Shown piece by piece: positions 26,516-35,200 of a stretch of DNA of 64,000 nucleotides (position 1 is its first letter; each line of letters starts with the position of its first letter). The position numbers and the translations under genes are program-made. The stretch lies in NCBI GenBank assembly GCA_037138335.1, contig JBAXIO010000018.1, positions 1-64,000 of the forward strand, written 5' to 3'. A model generated the notes under the pieces. That model was not told the origin of the DNA. It saw nothing but the letters and a program-made list of their open reading frames with translations, and made no database searches. This DNA comes from CAIRDP01 sp037138335. Its GTDB lineage: Bacteria > Bacteroidota > Bacteroidia > Bacteroidales > FEN-979.

Positions 26516-28672
26516 TCAAAGGATGATGTAGTCCATTTGTTTCCTTGATAGGTCTATCTTTTTCACCCTGATCCTAACCGGGTCACCAAGTTTGTAAACA
26601 TTACCATGCCTCTGCCCGATCACCCGGAAGTTCTCCTCGTCAAGGTAATAAAAATCATCCTCCAGGTCCCTCAGCTTGACCATCCCTTCACATTTGGTCC
26701 CGATGATCTCGGCAAAGATGCCCCATTTGCTTACTCCTGAAATCAGAGCGTCAAATTCCTGCCCGATCTTATCAAGCATATATTCGGCCTGTTTGTACTT
26801 CACGGAAGCCCTCTCGGCATCGGCTGCCCGTTTTTCCATATCCGATGCATGCTCGCACTGAAGTTCATATTCTACGGCAGGGACCGATGGTTTATTGTCA
26901 AGGTAGTCCTGGAAAAGCCGGTGAACGATCAGGTCGGGGTAACGCCTTATCGGTGATGTAAAATGCGTATAATAAGGAAATGCAAGTCCGTAATGCCCTA
27001 TGTTTTTTGTAGTATAAAATGCCTTCGCCATGGTCCTGATGGCAACACTTTCAACCATGTTTTCAGCGCCGGTGCCCTTGATATCATGAAACAGCTGATT
27101 AAAGGAATGTGCCATTGATTTTTTTGTGGACAGTTTAAGTGAAAAGCCCAGCCTTTCAACCAGCTGTGTAAATACCTCCAGTTTCTCCGGATTTGGCTTG
27201 TCATGGACCCGGTAAACAAAAGTTTTCGGCTGAACATTTGGTTTTTGCCTGCCCACCCATTCCGCAACTTTCCTGTTGGCAAGCAGCATGAAGTCTTCGA
27301 TCAGCTTGTTTGCATCTTTCATCTCCCTGATGTAAATACTCAAAGGGCGCCCTTTGTCGTCAAGCCTGAACCTGACTTCCTGGGTCTCAAAATTAAAGGA
27401 GCCCTTTTTGAAGCGTTCCTCCCTGAGTTTTAATGCAAGCCCGTTAAGGGTCCCGATTTCACCGGCATATTCGCCTTTCCCTGATTCAATGATGGCCTGC
27501 ACTTCTTCATAGGCAAATCTCCGGCATGAATGGATTACCGTTTTACCAAACCATTCATTGAAGATCTTTCCATTTTCGTCAAACTCGAAAACTGCTGAAA
27601 AGCAGAACCTGTCCTTGTTTGGTTGAAGCGAACAAAGCTGGTTCGACAAACGTTCCGGCAGCATGGGAATGGTTCGGTGGACCATGTAAACCGAAGTTCC
27701 TCTTTCAAAAGCTTCCTTGTCAATTTCAGATCCCTTCCGCACATAATAAGAGACATCCGCTATATGAACCCCAACCTCCCAATGGCCGTTTACCAGCTTG
27801 TTCAGTGAAACGGCATCATCAAAATCTTTTGCATCCTCGGGATCAATCGTTATTGTAAATACTTTTCTGAAATCCCTTCTTTTGCTTAGCTCCTCCTGCG
27901 GAAGTGCTTCAGGAATCTTTTCAGCTTCAGCTTCGGTTTTTGCGGAAAACGAAAGGGGGAAATCGTATTCGGCCAGGATAGCCTGCATTTCCACGTGATT
28001 GTCGCCGGGTTTCCCCAGGATCTGTATTACCTTGCCAAATGGATTCTTTGCATGTTCAGGCCAATCGGTGATCACCGCAACAACCTTTTCCCCGTTTTTT
28101 GCCCCCTTAAGGTCGGGTTTCTGGATGAGGATCTCAACCGGCACAGACGGGTTATCGGGTATGAGAAAGGCAAAATTCTTACTGGCTTCGATAATCCCGA
28201 CAAATTGCCGTTTATGCCGTTTCACGATCTCGGTGACTTGCCCGTCTCTCTTATGCCCTTTCCGCATGGGAAACAGGCTGACTTTAACTGTGTCGCCATG
28301 AAGTGCATGATGCGTGTTTTCCGCCGCAACAAAAACATCCTCAGAGCCGTCTTCAGGTATGATATAAGCCTTGCCGGTCTGCTTCATATCGACCCTTCCG
28401 GTGACTTCCCGGCTCATCCCTTTTTGAAACCGTTCGCTTTCAGTATTGATCTGGTATTTCCCGCGCTTCGATTCCACAAGTTCTTTCCCCATAAACAACC
28501 TTTCAACAACAAGCCTGACCATATCCTTGCTTGTACGGTCATTCAGCCCAAGCCGGGCCGACACCTGCTTGTAATTAAAACTGCTGAAGGGATTCTGCTG
28601 AAAAACGCCGATCACCTGTTTGATGATGTTGCTGCTATTGGCTGTATTTCCAATGGATGGTTTTTTCCCCAT
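26516..28672 (-). CDS. rnr: Ribonuclease R
   Basis: A 718-residue 3'-5' exoribonuclease that degrades structured RNA. Order of domains: winged helix at about 10-75, two cold-shock-like domains at about 80-240, the RNB catalytic domain at about 270-600 and an S1 domain at about 635-718. The RNB metal site is clear: TIDPEDAKDFDDAVS, and the later HFTSPIRRYPDLIVHRLFQDYL is the other signature. The length is typical for Bacteroidota RNase R. The ATG at 28672 lies 23 bases after the ABC ATPase stop, and the gene ends one base before the OlsF-like gene. Confidence 0.93.
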   Translation of the reverse strand: MGKKPSIGNTANSSNIIKQVIGVFQQNPFSSFNYKQVSARLGLNDRTSKDMVRLVVERLFMGKELVESKRGKYQINTESERFQKGMSREVTGRVDMKQTGKAYIIPEDGSEDVFVAAENTHHALHGDTVKVSLFPMRKGHKRDGQVTEIVKRHKRQFVGIIEASKNFAFLIPDNPSVPVEILIQKPDLKGAKNGEKVVAVITDWPEHAKNPFGKVIQILGKPGDNHVEMQAILAEYDFPLSFSAKTEAEAEKIPEALPQEELSKRRDFRKVFTITIDPEDAKDFDDAVSLNKLVNGHWEVGVHIADVSYYVRKGSEIDKEAFERGTSVYMVHRTIPMLPERLSNQLCSLQPNKDRFCFSAVFEFDENGKIFNEWFGKTVIHSCRRFAYEEVQAIIESGKGEYAGEIGTLNGLALKLREERFKKGSFNFETQEVRFRLDDKGRPLSIYIREMKDANKLIEDFMLLANRKVAEWVGRQKPNVQPKTFVYRVHDKPNPEKLEVFTQLVERLGFSLKLSTKKSMAHSFNQLFHDIKGTGAENMVESVAIRTMAKAFYTTKNIGHYGLAFPYYTHFTSPIRRYPDLIVHRLFQDYLDNKPSVPAVEYELQCEHASDMEKRAADAERASVKYKQAEYMLDKIGQEFDALISGVSKWGIFAEIIGTKCEGMVKLRDLEDDFYYLDEENFRVIGQRHGNVYKLGDPVRIRVKKIDLSRKQMDYIIL

Positions 28673-28695
28673 ACTTCTGAATTTATTAAAATGAA

Positions 28696-30396
28696 CTACC
28701 TGAGAAACTCCGGATGCGGAATCGCTTCAATCAATGAGGTTGTGTATGTGCTGTGTGGGTGGTCAAAGATCCTGTCGGCATCACCCGTCTCAATGATTTT
28801 GCCACTGTTCATAACAATGATCCTGTCCGACATATACCGCACAACCGAAAGGTCATGTGATATAAAGATATAGGTTAAGCCGAGTTCCTTTTTCAGGTCG
28901 TTGAGCAGGTTGAGCACCTGGGCCTGCACTGAAACATCCAAAGCAGATACCGACTCATCACATATAAGGAGTTGCGGCTCCACTGCAAGGGCCCTGGCAA
29001 TACAGATGCGCTGGCGCTGGCCTCCCGAGAATTCATGAGGGTACCTGTTGGCGTGTTCAGGCAGAAGCCCAACCTTCCCAAGTAATTCCCTGACTTTCGC
29101 TTTCCGCAATGTATCATTGTCGTGAAGGCGGTGAACTTTCATTGGTTCCAGTATGGCGGCACCTGCCGTAAGCCTTGGGTTCAGCGAGGAATAGGGATCC
29201 TGAAATATGATCTGCAGATGCTTGCGCAGTGATTTCAGCCTGTCTTTGGTAATACGGGTTATTTCCTCGTTCCGGAAAAGGATCTTTCCGGAATCGGGCG
29301 GCACCAGCTCAAGAACAACTCTTGCGAGGGTGGTTTTTCCGCTTCCCGATTCCCCGACAATTCCAAGGGTTTCCCCCTGAAAAACGTCAAAGCTGACCTT
29401 GTCAACCGCCCTTGTTCCCGGAAACTGTTTTATAAGATCCCTCACTTTGAGAACAGGTTCTGATTTGTATAATTGAAGCAGTCGTTCCGACCGCTCTTCC
29501 GCACCAATGACTTCGACAGAAGTTTTTCCCCCGCCTTCAATAAAATCAGATACCGTGGGCAGTCTTCTCAACCTGGCATTAAGCGGCGGCCTGCAGGCGA
29601 GTAAGCCTTGAGTGTACGGGTGCCCGGGATTATTAAATATTTGCGAGACACTTCCCTGTTCAACGATTTTCCCTTTATACATCACCATGACCCTGTCGGC
29701 AAAACCTGAAACAAGGCCCAGGTCATGAGTAATGAACAAAATCCCCATTTTTCGGGTTCTCTGAAGTTTTTTTAAAAGCTGCAGGATTTTCTTTTGGACT
29801 GTGACATCCAGCGCTGTTGTTGGTTCATCGGCAATAAGCAACGAAGGATTGCAAGCTACAGCCATCGCGATCATAATTCTTTGTTTTTGACCGCCCGATA
29901 ACTGGTGGGGATAAGACCTGAAAATGCGATCGGGCTGGGGCAGTTTGACTTCCCTGAACAGTTCGAGGGTCGCCATCACGGCTTTCGTTTTGGAGATGTC
30001 AAAATGCGATCGGATAACTTCGCAAACCTGGTCCCCGCAGGTAAAAACCGGGTTCAGTGAGGTCATCGGCTCCTGGAAAACAATTGCAATCTCTTTTCCC
30101 CTGATGCCCGCCATCTCATTTTCAGAGGCTTTTTGCAGGTTAATTTCACGCTTGTCTTTTGTGAAAAAAATCATCCTTCCGGCTTCGACCTTGCCGGGGG
30201 GATCCGGAATAAGCTTCATTACCGATAATGCCGTGACCGATTTCCCGGATCCGGATTCTCCAACAATTGCAAGTGTTTCTGAGGGATGCATTTCAAAGGA
30301 TATGCCATCAACGGCAACAGTAGTCTCTTTCCCCTGGCGAAAACTGACTTTTAGGTCATTTATTTCCAGGATCCCCGTCGGCCTTGTTCCATCCAT
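28696..30396 (-). CDS. Fused DppD-DppF-type ABC transporter ATPase
   Basis: Two ABC ATPase halves in one chain. The first (about residues 10-260) has GESGSGKSV, LSGGQKQRI and LLIADEPTT; the second (about 315-560) has GESGSGKTT, FSGGQRQRI and LLICDESVS. Both end with the oligopeptide-transporter C-terminal motif region (NNPGHPYTQGLLACRPP; DHPHSTYTTSLIEAIPHP), which places it in the Dpp/Opp/Gsi group that powers peptide or nickel import. The ATG at 30396 is used because a -7 box puts transcription near 30419, too close to the ATG at 30423. No permease or binding protein is nearby; they must be elsewhere. It leads the unit with rnr and olsF. Confidence 0.87.
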   Translation of the reverse strand: MDGTRPTGILEINDLKVSFRQGKETTVAVDGISFEMHPSETLAIVGESGSGKSVTALSVMKLIPDPPGKVEAGRMIFFTKDKREINLQKASENEMAGIRGKEIAIVFQEPMTSLNPVFTCGDQVCEVIRSHFDISKTKAVMATLELFREVKLPQPDRIFRSYPHQLSGGQKQRIMIAMAVACNPSLLIADEPTTALDVTVQKKILQLLKKLQRTRKMGILFITHDLGLVSGFADRVMVMYKGKIVEQGSVSQIFNNPGHPYTQGLLACRPPLNARLRRLPTVSDFIEGGGKTSVEVIGAEERSERLLQLYKSEPVLKVRDLIKQFPGTRAVDKVSFDVFQGETLGIVGESGSGKTTLARVVLELVPPDSGKILFRNEEITRITKDRLKSLRKHLQIIFQDPYSSLNPRLTAGAAILEPMKVHRLHDNDTLRKAKVRELLGKVGLLPEHANRYPHEFSGGQRQRICIARALAVEPQLLICDESVSALDVSVQAQVLNLLNDLKKELGLTYIFISHDLSVVRYMSDRIIVMNSGKIIETGDADRIFDHPHSTYTTSLIEAIPHPEFLR

Positions 30397-30425
30397 ATTT
30401 TTTTGGTTAAAAGAGAAAACCATAT

Positions 30426-30433
30426 CAAACCTA
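30426..30433 (-). promoter_or_regulatory. -7 box of the ABC-rnr-olsF unit
   Basis: TAGGTTTG on the minus strand matches TAnnTTTG. No -33 TTTG is visible at the right distance. It bears on the start choice of the ABC gene. Confidence 0.4.
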
Positions 30434-30511
30434 CGTCAATTTTTGAAAAATCCGGCCAGATGTTAATAAAGTTTTCTGTATCACTTTTTCCCGGCCGGGG
30501 GATTAAGCAAT

Positions 30512-31198
30512 ATGTGGGGAGATGATTTTATCGGGCTTATCTATCCAAGGATCTGCTGCGGTTGCGGCAATTCCCTCTGGAAACACGAACATGTATTATG
30601 CGATACATGCAGTTATCACTTGCCCCGCACAAATTTCCATCTTCAAAGCGACAACCCGGTAAGCCGGATCTTCTGGGGCCGTGTCGATATCCTTTCGGCC
30701 ACGTCATATTTGCTTTTTAATAAAGGCAGTAAGGTTCAGGCCCTGGTACATGCATTGAAATACAAGGGCCGAAAGGATATCGGGATTTTCCTGGGTGAAG
30801 AATTCGGGAAAATACTCAGGGATTGCCTTCCCTTTTCTTCTTCCGGAATTATTATCCCCGTACCTCTCCATAGAAAAAAATACCTGAAAAGAGGATACAA
30901 TCAGAGTGAGCAGTTTGCCATAGGACTTTCTTCGTCCATGGGCATTCCCTGCACAACGCTGTTACTTTTGCGAAAAAATGAAACGGAGACCCAGACTCAT
31001 AAATCACGCTTTTTACGATGGAAAAACGTGAATGACATTTTCTACCTTAAAGACCCCGCCAAACTTGCAGGTTTAAAAATCCTTCTGGTAGATGATGTGG
31101 TAACCACAGGCGCAACACTGGAGGCCTGTATTTCTAAATTGTCAACCATCCCCTCGGTGAGCATTTCCGTTGCTACGATTGCTTATGCGAAGCCATAA
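30512..31198 (+). CDS. comF: ComF-family phosphoribosyltransferase-like protein
   Basis: A 228-residue ComF. The N-terminus has a four-cysteine zinc site (CCGCGNSLWKHEHVLCDTC) and the C-terminus a phosphoribosyltransferase fold with the PRPP loop LLVDDVVTTGATLEAC. The middle has VHALKYKGRKDIG and PVPLHRKKYLKRGYNQSEQFA, both standard for the family. In naturally competent bacteria ComF helps bring single-stranded DNA into the cell; in many others its role is unclear. It stands alone, divergent from the ABC gene and convergent with a surface-protein gene. Confidence 0.88.
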   Translation: MWGDDFIGLIYPRICCGCGNSLWKHEHVLCDTCSYHLPRTNFHLQSDNPVSRIFWGRVDILSATSYLLFNKGSKVQALVHALKYKGRKDIGIFLGEEFGKILRDCLPFSSSGIIIPVPLHRKKYLKRGYNQSEQFAIGLSSSMGIPCTTLLLLRKNETETQTHKSRFLRWKNVNDIFYLKDPAKLAGLKILLVDDVVTTGATLEACISKLSTIPSVSISVATIAYAKP

Positions 31199-31204
31199 TG
31201 GGTG

Positions 31205-33001
31205 CTAAAATCTATGGGCTACGATGACGGCCTTCTTTACTTTGGAATGTTTGCCGCTAATACTTATACTTTCGGCAAAAACAACATAATATCCCATGCC
31301 TGCAATAAGGTTATTGTCGCCTGTACCATCCCACAGGAACAGGGAGTTTTCGGAAACCGTTGATGAACCGGCTATGATTTTTACAAGGTTTCCCTTAATG
31401 TCAAAGATCCTCAACGAAAGCAGGGTCCCCGCCTCTACATTATTGACTTTTATAAACAACAGATCATCCTTCCCGTCATCATCAGGGGAAAAAACGGGGC
31501 TGCTTAACTGCAGGTCCAAACCGTTACCGGGATCAATCATATAATGTGAATTATCATAACCGGGGCTGGCAAAACCTGATGTCTCGGAAGCTGACTGCCA
31601 GTTTGCCATGCAGTTTGAAGGGACCCGTGGATCCAGCCGTTCGAGGGACACACCGAGGGTACTGGAAAGAAATGGCAGATGCATGCTTTCATTGTACGAC
31701 ATTGCGTCTATCACCATGGAATCCGCCGCCGATTGAAGCATTATATATCCGCTGTCGGAATTCATTGAAGGAAAATGCTCCAGGCCGGCAACTTTGCCTG
31801 GGGAAGGAACAAAGTACCTCGAACACAGCTTTGCTGAATCGGCGGAAACAACATAATAATCCATCGGGGCCAGAAACCGTTCCCCGCTGCATAGCCGCCC
31901 GGGCTGAGCAGATGTGTTCCCGCCCCCGGAATTACTTACCAACAATGTATTTAAACTGATAATCTTTGTTGAACAGTTGTAAAATTCAATGAACCTTGAA
32001 CCTGAAGCATCAGGATGGAACAATACTTCATTGATCACCATGTCACCGGGCCGGCATGGGCCCGGAATATAATAACATATAAAAACCGATGTATCCGCCA
32101 GGTAATTGTTCGAAAAGTCAGAAATATTCTGTATCCTGAGGCTGTCACAAAAATATTCATTTTTACCCTGATTTATTTTGATAAATAATATCTCCGGCTC
32201 TTCCTTTAAAATATATGCTTCAATGAGTTTTTCAGGATTGTTTTTAAGCGAATATTTTATATCACTGTGGAGGCATGAAGAATCTATTAATTCGTTGAAC
32301 ATTATCCGTATCGTCAAACTGTCGGAAAAACCATATGAAATTATCTTCGGGGGAAGAGTATCAAGAAGAATTCTGCCGGCATAAAAATCATCGAAACATA
32401 TTTTTGCTGAATTACTGGAAGTGTACCTGCAAAATACTCCCAGCCATTCGGAGGGGGCCGCTCCTGTGTCGGTGAAATTTCCATATCTGCTGAATTGCCT
32501 GCCCCCTGTGCTGTCGGCAAACAGATCCCAGAATCCGCCTGAGTCCCTGCGGACTTTGATCCTGAAGACATTCATGGATTTATTGGTCCTGAGAAATGGA
32601 AATCCGAACAGCAAACTGTGCATGTTCCCATTTTGCCTGCAGAGCAGTATGCTGTCGCCGGATCCGCCTATCTGCAAATACACAGCATTTATTAATCCTT
32701 TCAGGTCCGGCGAATCGGAACCCAGATATACCCTTGCATAATTGTTCAGGGAGGTGTTGAAAGAAATTTTGACCCAGAAAGACCACTCCATTGCCGGAAG
32801 CGTTAAGCTCCGGGTTGAAAGGCAGGAAGTATCTGATCCGGTTGAGTTAAGCTTGAGCTGATGCTCTGAATTTACTGTAAAAGCTGAAGTATCCCCTGTC
32901 CAGGATGGATCCGAAGTGAAATCACCATCGGTGAAATCATCGTTTACCTGAGCTTTTATGGCTATTGGAAAGAAAAAAAGGCAGCACAAAATGAATTTCA
33001 T
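31205..33001 (-). CDS. Secreted lamin-tail-domain protein with FlgD-like/T9SS-type C-terminus
   Basis: The ATG at 33001 begins a signal peptide (MKFILCCLFFFPIAIKAQ). Residues about 20-200 look like a LamG/concanavalin-like beta domain (NDDFTDGDFTSDPSWTGDTSAF). Residues about 325-450 fit a lamin-tail domain (PGDMVINEVLFHPDASGSRFIEFYN). The last 90 or so residues (SPVFSPDDDGKDDLLFIKV, then DIKGNLVKIIAG and LFLWDGTGDNNLIAGMGYYVV) form a FlgD-like Ig or gliding-motility-type C-terminal domain, often a T9SS export signal. It is probably on the cell surface. Function is unknown. It faces comF tail to tail and is divergent from asd. Confidence 0.72.
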   Translation of the reverse strand: MKFILCCLFFFPIAIKAQVNDDFTDGDFTSDPSWTGDTSAFTVNSEHQLKLNSTGSDTSCLSTRSLTLPAMEWSFWVKISFNTSLNNYARVYLGSDSPDLKGLINAVYLQIGGSGDSILLCRQNGNMHSLLFGFPFLRTNKSMNVFRIKVRRDSGGFWDLFADSTGGRQFSRYGNFTDTGAAPSEWLGVFCRYTSSNSAKICFDDFYAGRILLDTLPPKIISYGFSDSLTIRIMFNELIDSSCLHSDIKYSLKNNPEKLIEAYILKEEPEILFIKINQGKNEYFCDSLRIQNISDFSNNYLADTSVFICYYIPGPCRPGDMVINEVLFHPDASGSRFIEFYNCSTKIISLNTLLVSNSGGGNTSAQPGRLCSGERFLAPMDYYVVSADSAKLCSRYFVPSPGKVAGLEHFPSMNSDSGYIMLQSAADSMVIDAMSYNESMHLPFLSSTLGVSLERLDPRVPSNCMANWQSASETSGFASPGYDNSHYMIDPGNGLDLQLSSPVFSPDDDGKDDLLFIKVNNVEAGTLLSLRIFDIKGNLVKIIAGSSTVSENSLFLWDGTGDNNLIAGMGYYVVFAESISISGKHSKVKKAVIVAHRF

Positions 33002-33090
33002 GGTCAGTAGTTTAAATAATAACAGTATTCTGTCTTCCATTAATCCGTCAAAAACCTGAAAGTGATATACTGGGGCAGAAATTGTTGTGT

Positions 33091-33098
33091 TATCTTTG
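33091..33098 (+). promoter_or_regulatory. -7 box of asd
   Basis: TATCTTTG matches TAnnTTTG. Transcription would start near 33105, leaving a leader of about 10 bases before the ATG at 33115 and ruling out the upstream in-frame start at 33082. Confidence 0.55.
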
Positions 33099-33114
33099 TT
33101 GCAATTTTAACCAT

Positions 33115-34110
33115 ATGGAACTTGCTGTAGTAGGTGCAACCGGGCTGGTCGGGAGGGAGATCATCAGGGTGCTTGAAGAAAGAAATATCCGTCCGGGGAA
33201 TTTTTACCCCGTGGCTTCTTCAAAATCAATAGGCTCCTTCATTGAATTCAACGGTAAGCAGTATACGGTAACCGGTCATGATGAAGTCATCGCCCTCCAA
33301 CCAGGGATTGCCATTTTCAGTGCCGGGGCCGGAGCTTCAAAAGAATGGGCGCCAAAGTACGCGGCGGCCGGCATCACAGTGATCGATAATTCTTCGGCCT
33401 GGAGAATGGATCCCGACATTCCTCTGATCGTTCCTGAGATAAACGCAGGTATCCTGAAAAAATCACATAAAATCATTGCCAATCCAAACTGCTCGACAAT
33501 CCAGCTGGTCATGGTTTTGGCCCCGCTTCACCGGAAATACCGTATAAAAAGAATCGTTGCCGCCACCTACCAGTCGGTAACCGGTACCGGTATACGTGCA
33601 GTGCGGCAGCTTGAGAATGAACGCCGGGGGATCAAGGGCCCCATGGCCTATCCCCACCCGATTGATCTTAACCTGTTTCCCCATGGGGGTAATTTCCTCC
33701 CAAACGGTTACACAACCGAAGAGGAAAAGCTGGTCAGGGAAACACAGAAGATCCTCGGCGACAATTCGATCAGGATCACGGCCACAATAGCAAGGGTCCC
33801 TGTGATTGGAGGCCATTCGGAAGCAGTTAACATTGAATTTGAAAGCGATTTTGTGCTTGAGGATGTTTTTCGCCTGCTTGAAACCACCCAGGGTGTTATT
33901 GTCCAGGACAATCCTTCTCAAAACCTTTACCCCATGCCTCTTTTTTCAAAAGGGAAAGATGATGTTTTTGTTGGCAGGATAAGGCGGGATGAAAGCCAGC
34001 CAAATTCCCTCAACTTATGGGTGGTTGCCGATAACCTGAGGAAGGGAGCGGCAACAAACGCAGTCCAGATTGCAGAGTATATTTCAGATAATCAGAATCT
34101 GCCAGATTGA
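33115..34110 (+). CDS. asd: Aspartate-semialdehyde dehydrogenase
   Basis: Reduces aspartyl phosphate to aspartate semialdehyde with NADPH (EC 1.2.1.11), the branch point to lysine, diaminopimelate, threonine and methionine. The ATG at 33115 gives MELAVVGATGLVGREIIRVLEER, the normal N-terminus with the NADP-binding GATGLVG. The active-site Cys is in NPNCSTIQLVMVLAPLH; Arg and His of the substrate site are likely those in IARVPVIGGHSEAVNIEF. The length of 331 residues is normal. It is monocistronic, with its own -7 box, and divergent from the lamin-tail gene. Confidence 0.95.
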   Translation: MELAVVGATGLVGREIIRVLEERNIRPGNFYPVASSKSIGSFIEFNGKQYTVTGHDEVIALQPGIAIFSAGAGASKEWAPKYAAAGITVIDNSSAWRMDPDIPLIVPEINAGILKKSHKIIANPNCSTIQLVMVLAPLHRKYRIKRIVAATYQSVTGTGIRAVRQLENERRGIKGPMAYPHPIDLNLFPHGGNFLPNGYTTEEEKLVRETQKILGDNSIRITATIARVPVIGGHSEAVNIEFESDFVLEDVFRLLETTQGVIVQDNPSQNLYPMPLFSKGKDDVFVGRIRRDESQPNSLNLWVVADNLRKGAATNAVQIAEYISDNQNLPD

Positions 34111-34149
34111 TTTTCCTCAATAATTCAATTGATAAAAAGTGAGTGAATT

Positions 34150-34181
34150 TTTGTTTTTTGTCAATTCTTTTCCTACTTTTG
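34150..34181 (+). promoter_or_regulatory. Consensus promoter of the Crp/Fnr regulator gene
   Basis: TTTG (34150-34153), a 20-base spacer and TACTTTTG (34174-34181) match both Bacteroidota elements and the usual spacing. Transcription would start near 34188, leaving a leader of about 108 bases. Confidence 0.75.
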
Positions 34182-34183
34182 TC

Positions 34184-34211
34184 AAATCAACATAATGCAT
34201 CATGTTGATTT
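34184..34211. promoter_or_regulatory. 10-bp inverted repeat over the transcription start, likely operator
   Basis: AAATCAACAT (34184-34193) and ATGTTGATTT (34202-34211) are exact inverted copies with an 8-base centre. The repeat begins two bases after the -7 box and covers the predicted start, the position of a repressor or autoregulatory site. Its half-sites face the opposite way to a classical Fnr box (TTGAT-N4-ATCAA). Confidence 0.6.
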
Positions 34212-34227
34212 TTAATGAACTGACTGA

Positions 34228-34264
34228 ATTTTACGTATCATTATCAAAGCTTATAACGTAAAAT
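34228..34264 (+). promoter_or_regulatory. 9-bp inverted repeat in the leader of the Crp/Fnr gene
   Basis: ATTTTACGT (34228-34236) and ACGTAAAAT (34256-34264) are exact inverted copies with a 19-base centre, 32 bases before the ATG. It could form an RNA hairpin in the leader or bind a protein as DNA. Confidence 0.45.
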
Positions 34265-34295
34265 CCGGGGCTCGGTTCGACTTTACGGAGAAAGA

Positions 34296-34991
34296 ATGAA
34301 CGGAAAACCTGTGTTTTTTTCAAACTGTGCAGACTGCAACTGCAAATCCTCCATTTTTAAAAGCCTGACGGCTGACGAACTTGAACTTATAAATAAAGGC
34401 AGATTCCATGTTGCATACAAAGCAGGTGAGATCATGTTCAAGCAGGGGACCCCTTCTTCACATTTTATTTGCGTTACTTCAGGCCTGGCCAAAATCTACA
34501 TCGAGGGTTACGGTAAAAACCTCATTCTCTCCCTGGTCAAACCTGTGGATTATATCTTTGGACCCGGGGTCTACATCGACAACAAACATTATTACTCAGC
34601 ATCAGCTGTTGAAGATTCAACTGCCTGCCTCGTAGATACCAATATATTTAAGAAGCTCATCCGTGCAAATGCTGATTTTGCGGAGGACTTTATAAAACGT
34701 CTTTCAAACCAGACATTGTTTAATTTTGAACAGGTGATCAGCCTGACGCAAAAACAAATGCACGGGCGCATTGCCGATGCCTTATTTTACCTTTCCGAGA
34801 AAATATACTGTGCAAACCCTTTCAATATGACGATCTCCCGCCAGGACCTTGCCGATATTTCAGGGATGTCGAAGGAAAGTGCCATCAGGATACTTAAGGA
34901 ATTCAAGGAAGAAGGCATCCTTTCGGTAGATGGGAACCTGTTTGACATACTAAATATCAAGCAACTAAAACAGATCAGCGAGACCGGCTGA
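34296..34991 (+). CDS. Crp/Fnr-family transcriptional regulator
   Basis: A 231-residue regulator with a cyclic-nucleotide-like sensor domain (about 20-140), a long dimer helix and a C-terminal winged helix (about 150-225; TISRQDLADISGMSKESAIRILKEFKEEGIL). The N-terminus has Cys11, Cys14 and Cys16 (NCADCNCKSS) and later Cys residues occur in the sensor domain, so an Fnr-like Fe-S cluster is possible, though the spacing differs from E. coli Fnr (Cys20, 23, 29, 122). It sits directly upstream of the cytochrome cluster, with an Fnr-like box between them, and is the best local candidate for controlling it. Its own leader holds two strong inverted repeats, suggesting autoregulation. Confidence 0.87.
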   Translation: MNGKPVFFSNCADCNCKSSIFKSLTADELELINKGRFHVAYKAGEIMFKQGTPSSHFICVTSGLAKIYIEGYGKNLILSLVKPVDYIFGPGVYIDNKHYYSASAVEDSTACLVDTNIFKKLIRANADFAEDFIKRLSNQTLFNFEQVISLTQKQMHGRIADALFYLSEKIYCANPFNMTISRQDLADISGMSKESAIRILKEFKEEGILSVDGNLFDILNIKQLKQISETG

Positions 34992-35032
34992 GAAAAATTT
35001 CATTAAACAGATGATATCGACCTATATAACCA

Positions 35033-35046
35033 TTGACATATATCAA
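35033..35046. promoter_or_regulatory. Fnr/Crp-type binding box upstream of the cytochrome cluster
   Basis: TTGACATATATCAA differs from the Fnr-type consensus TTGAT-N4-ATCAA at one base. It is the core of an 18-base near-palindrome (35031-35048) with one mismatched pair. It lies between the Crp/Fnr gene and the hexaheme lipoprotein gene, with its centre about 97 bases upstream of the predicted start of transcription. Confidence 0.55.
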
Positions 35047-35122
35047 TGAAGTATTGAGGCATATCATTTCGTTCAGAAACAAATCTCACCCACCTGTTAA
35101 GTTTATCACAGATTAAGTTCGA

Positions 35123-35130
35123 TATTTTTG
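35123..35130 (+). promoter_or_regulatory. -7 box of the hexaheme lipoprotein gene
   Basis: TATTTTTG matches TAnnTTTG; predicted start near 35137. An exact inverted repeat GTGCAA-N5-TTGCAC (35133-35149) covers that start and could be an operator or early RNA hairpin. Confidence 0.55.
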
Positions 35131-35200
35131 TCGTGCAAGATTATTGCACCATTGTCTGCTATCATAAATGCATTTATTAATTAACAAAAACTGAAAGAAT

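Noticed and set aside
27987..28002. CACGTG inside rnr as a third parS
   Set aside because: Only the central six bases and a few flanking ones match; the right arm ATTGT does not fit AAACA.
27995..28873. Plus-strand open frame of 292 codons opposite rnr
   Set aside because: It is the complement of a well-supported RNase R gene, has no family similarity I can see and an unlikely composition.
34184..34211. Reading the palindrome as an Fnr box
   Set aside because: The half-sites are ATCAA...TTGAT, the reverse order of TTGAT-N4-ATCAA, so it was kept only as an unidentified operator.
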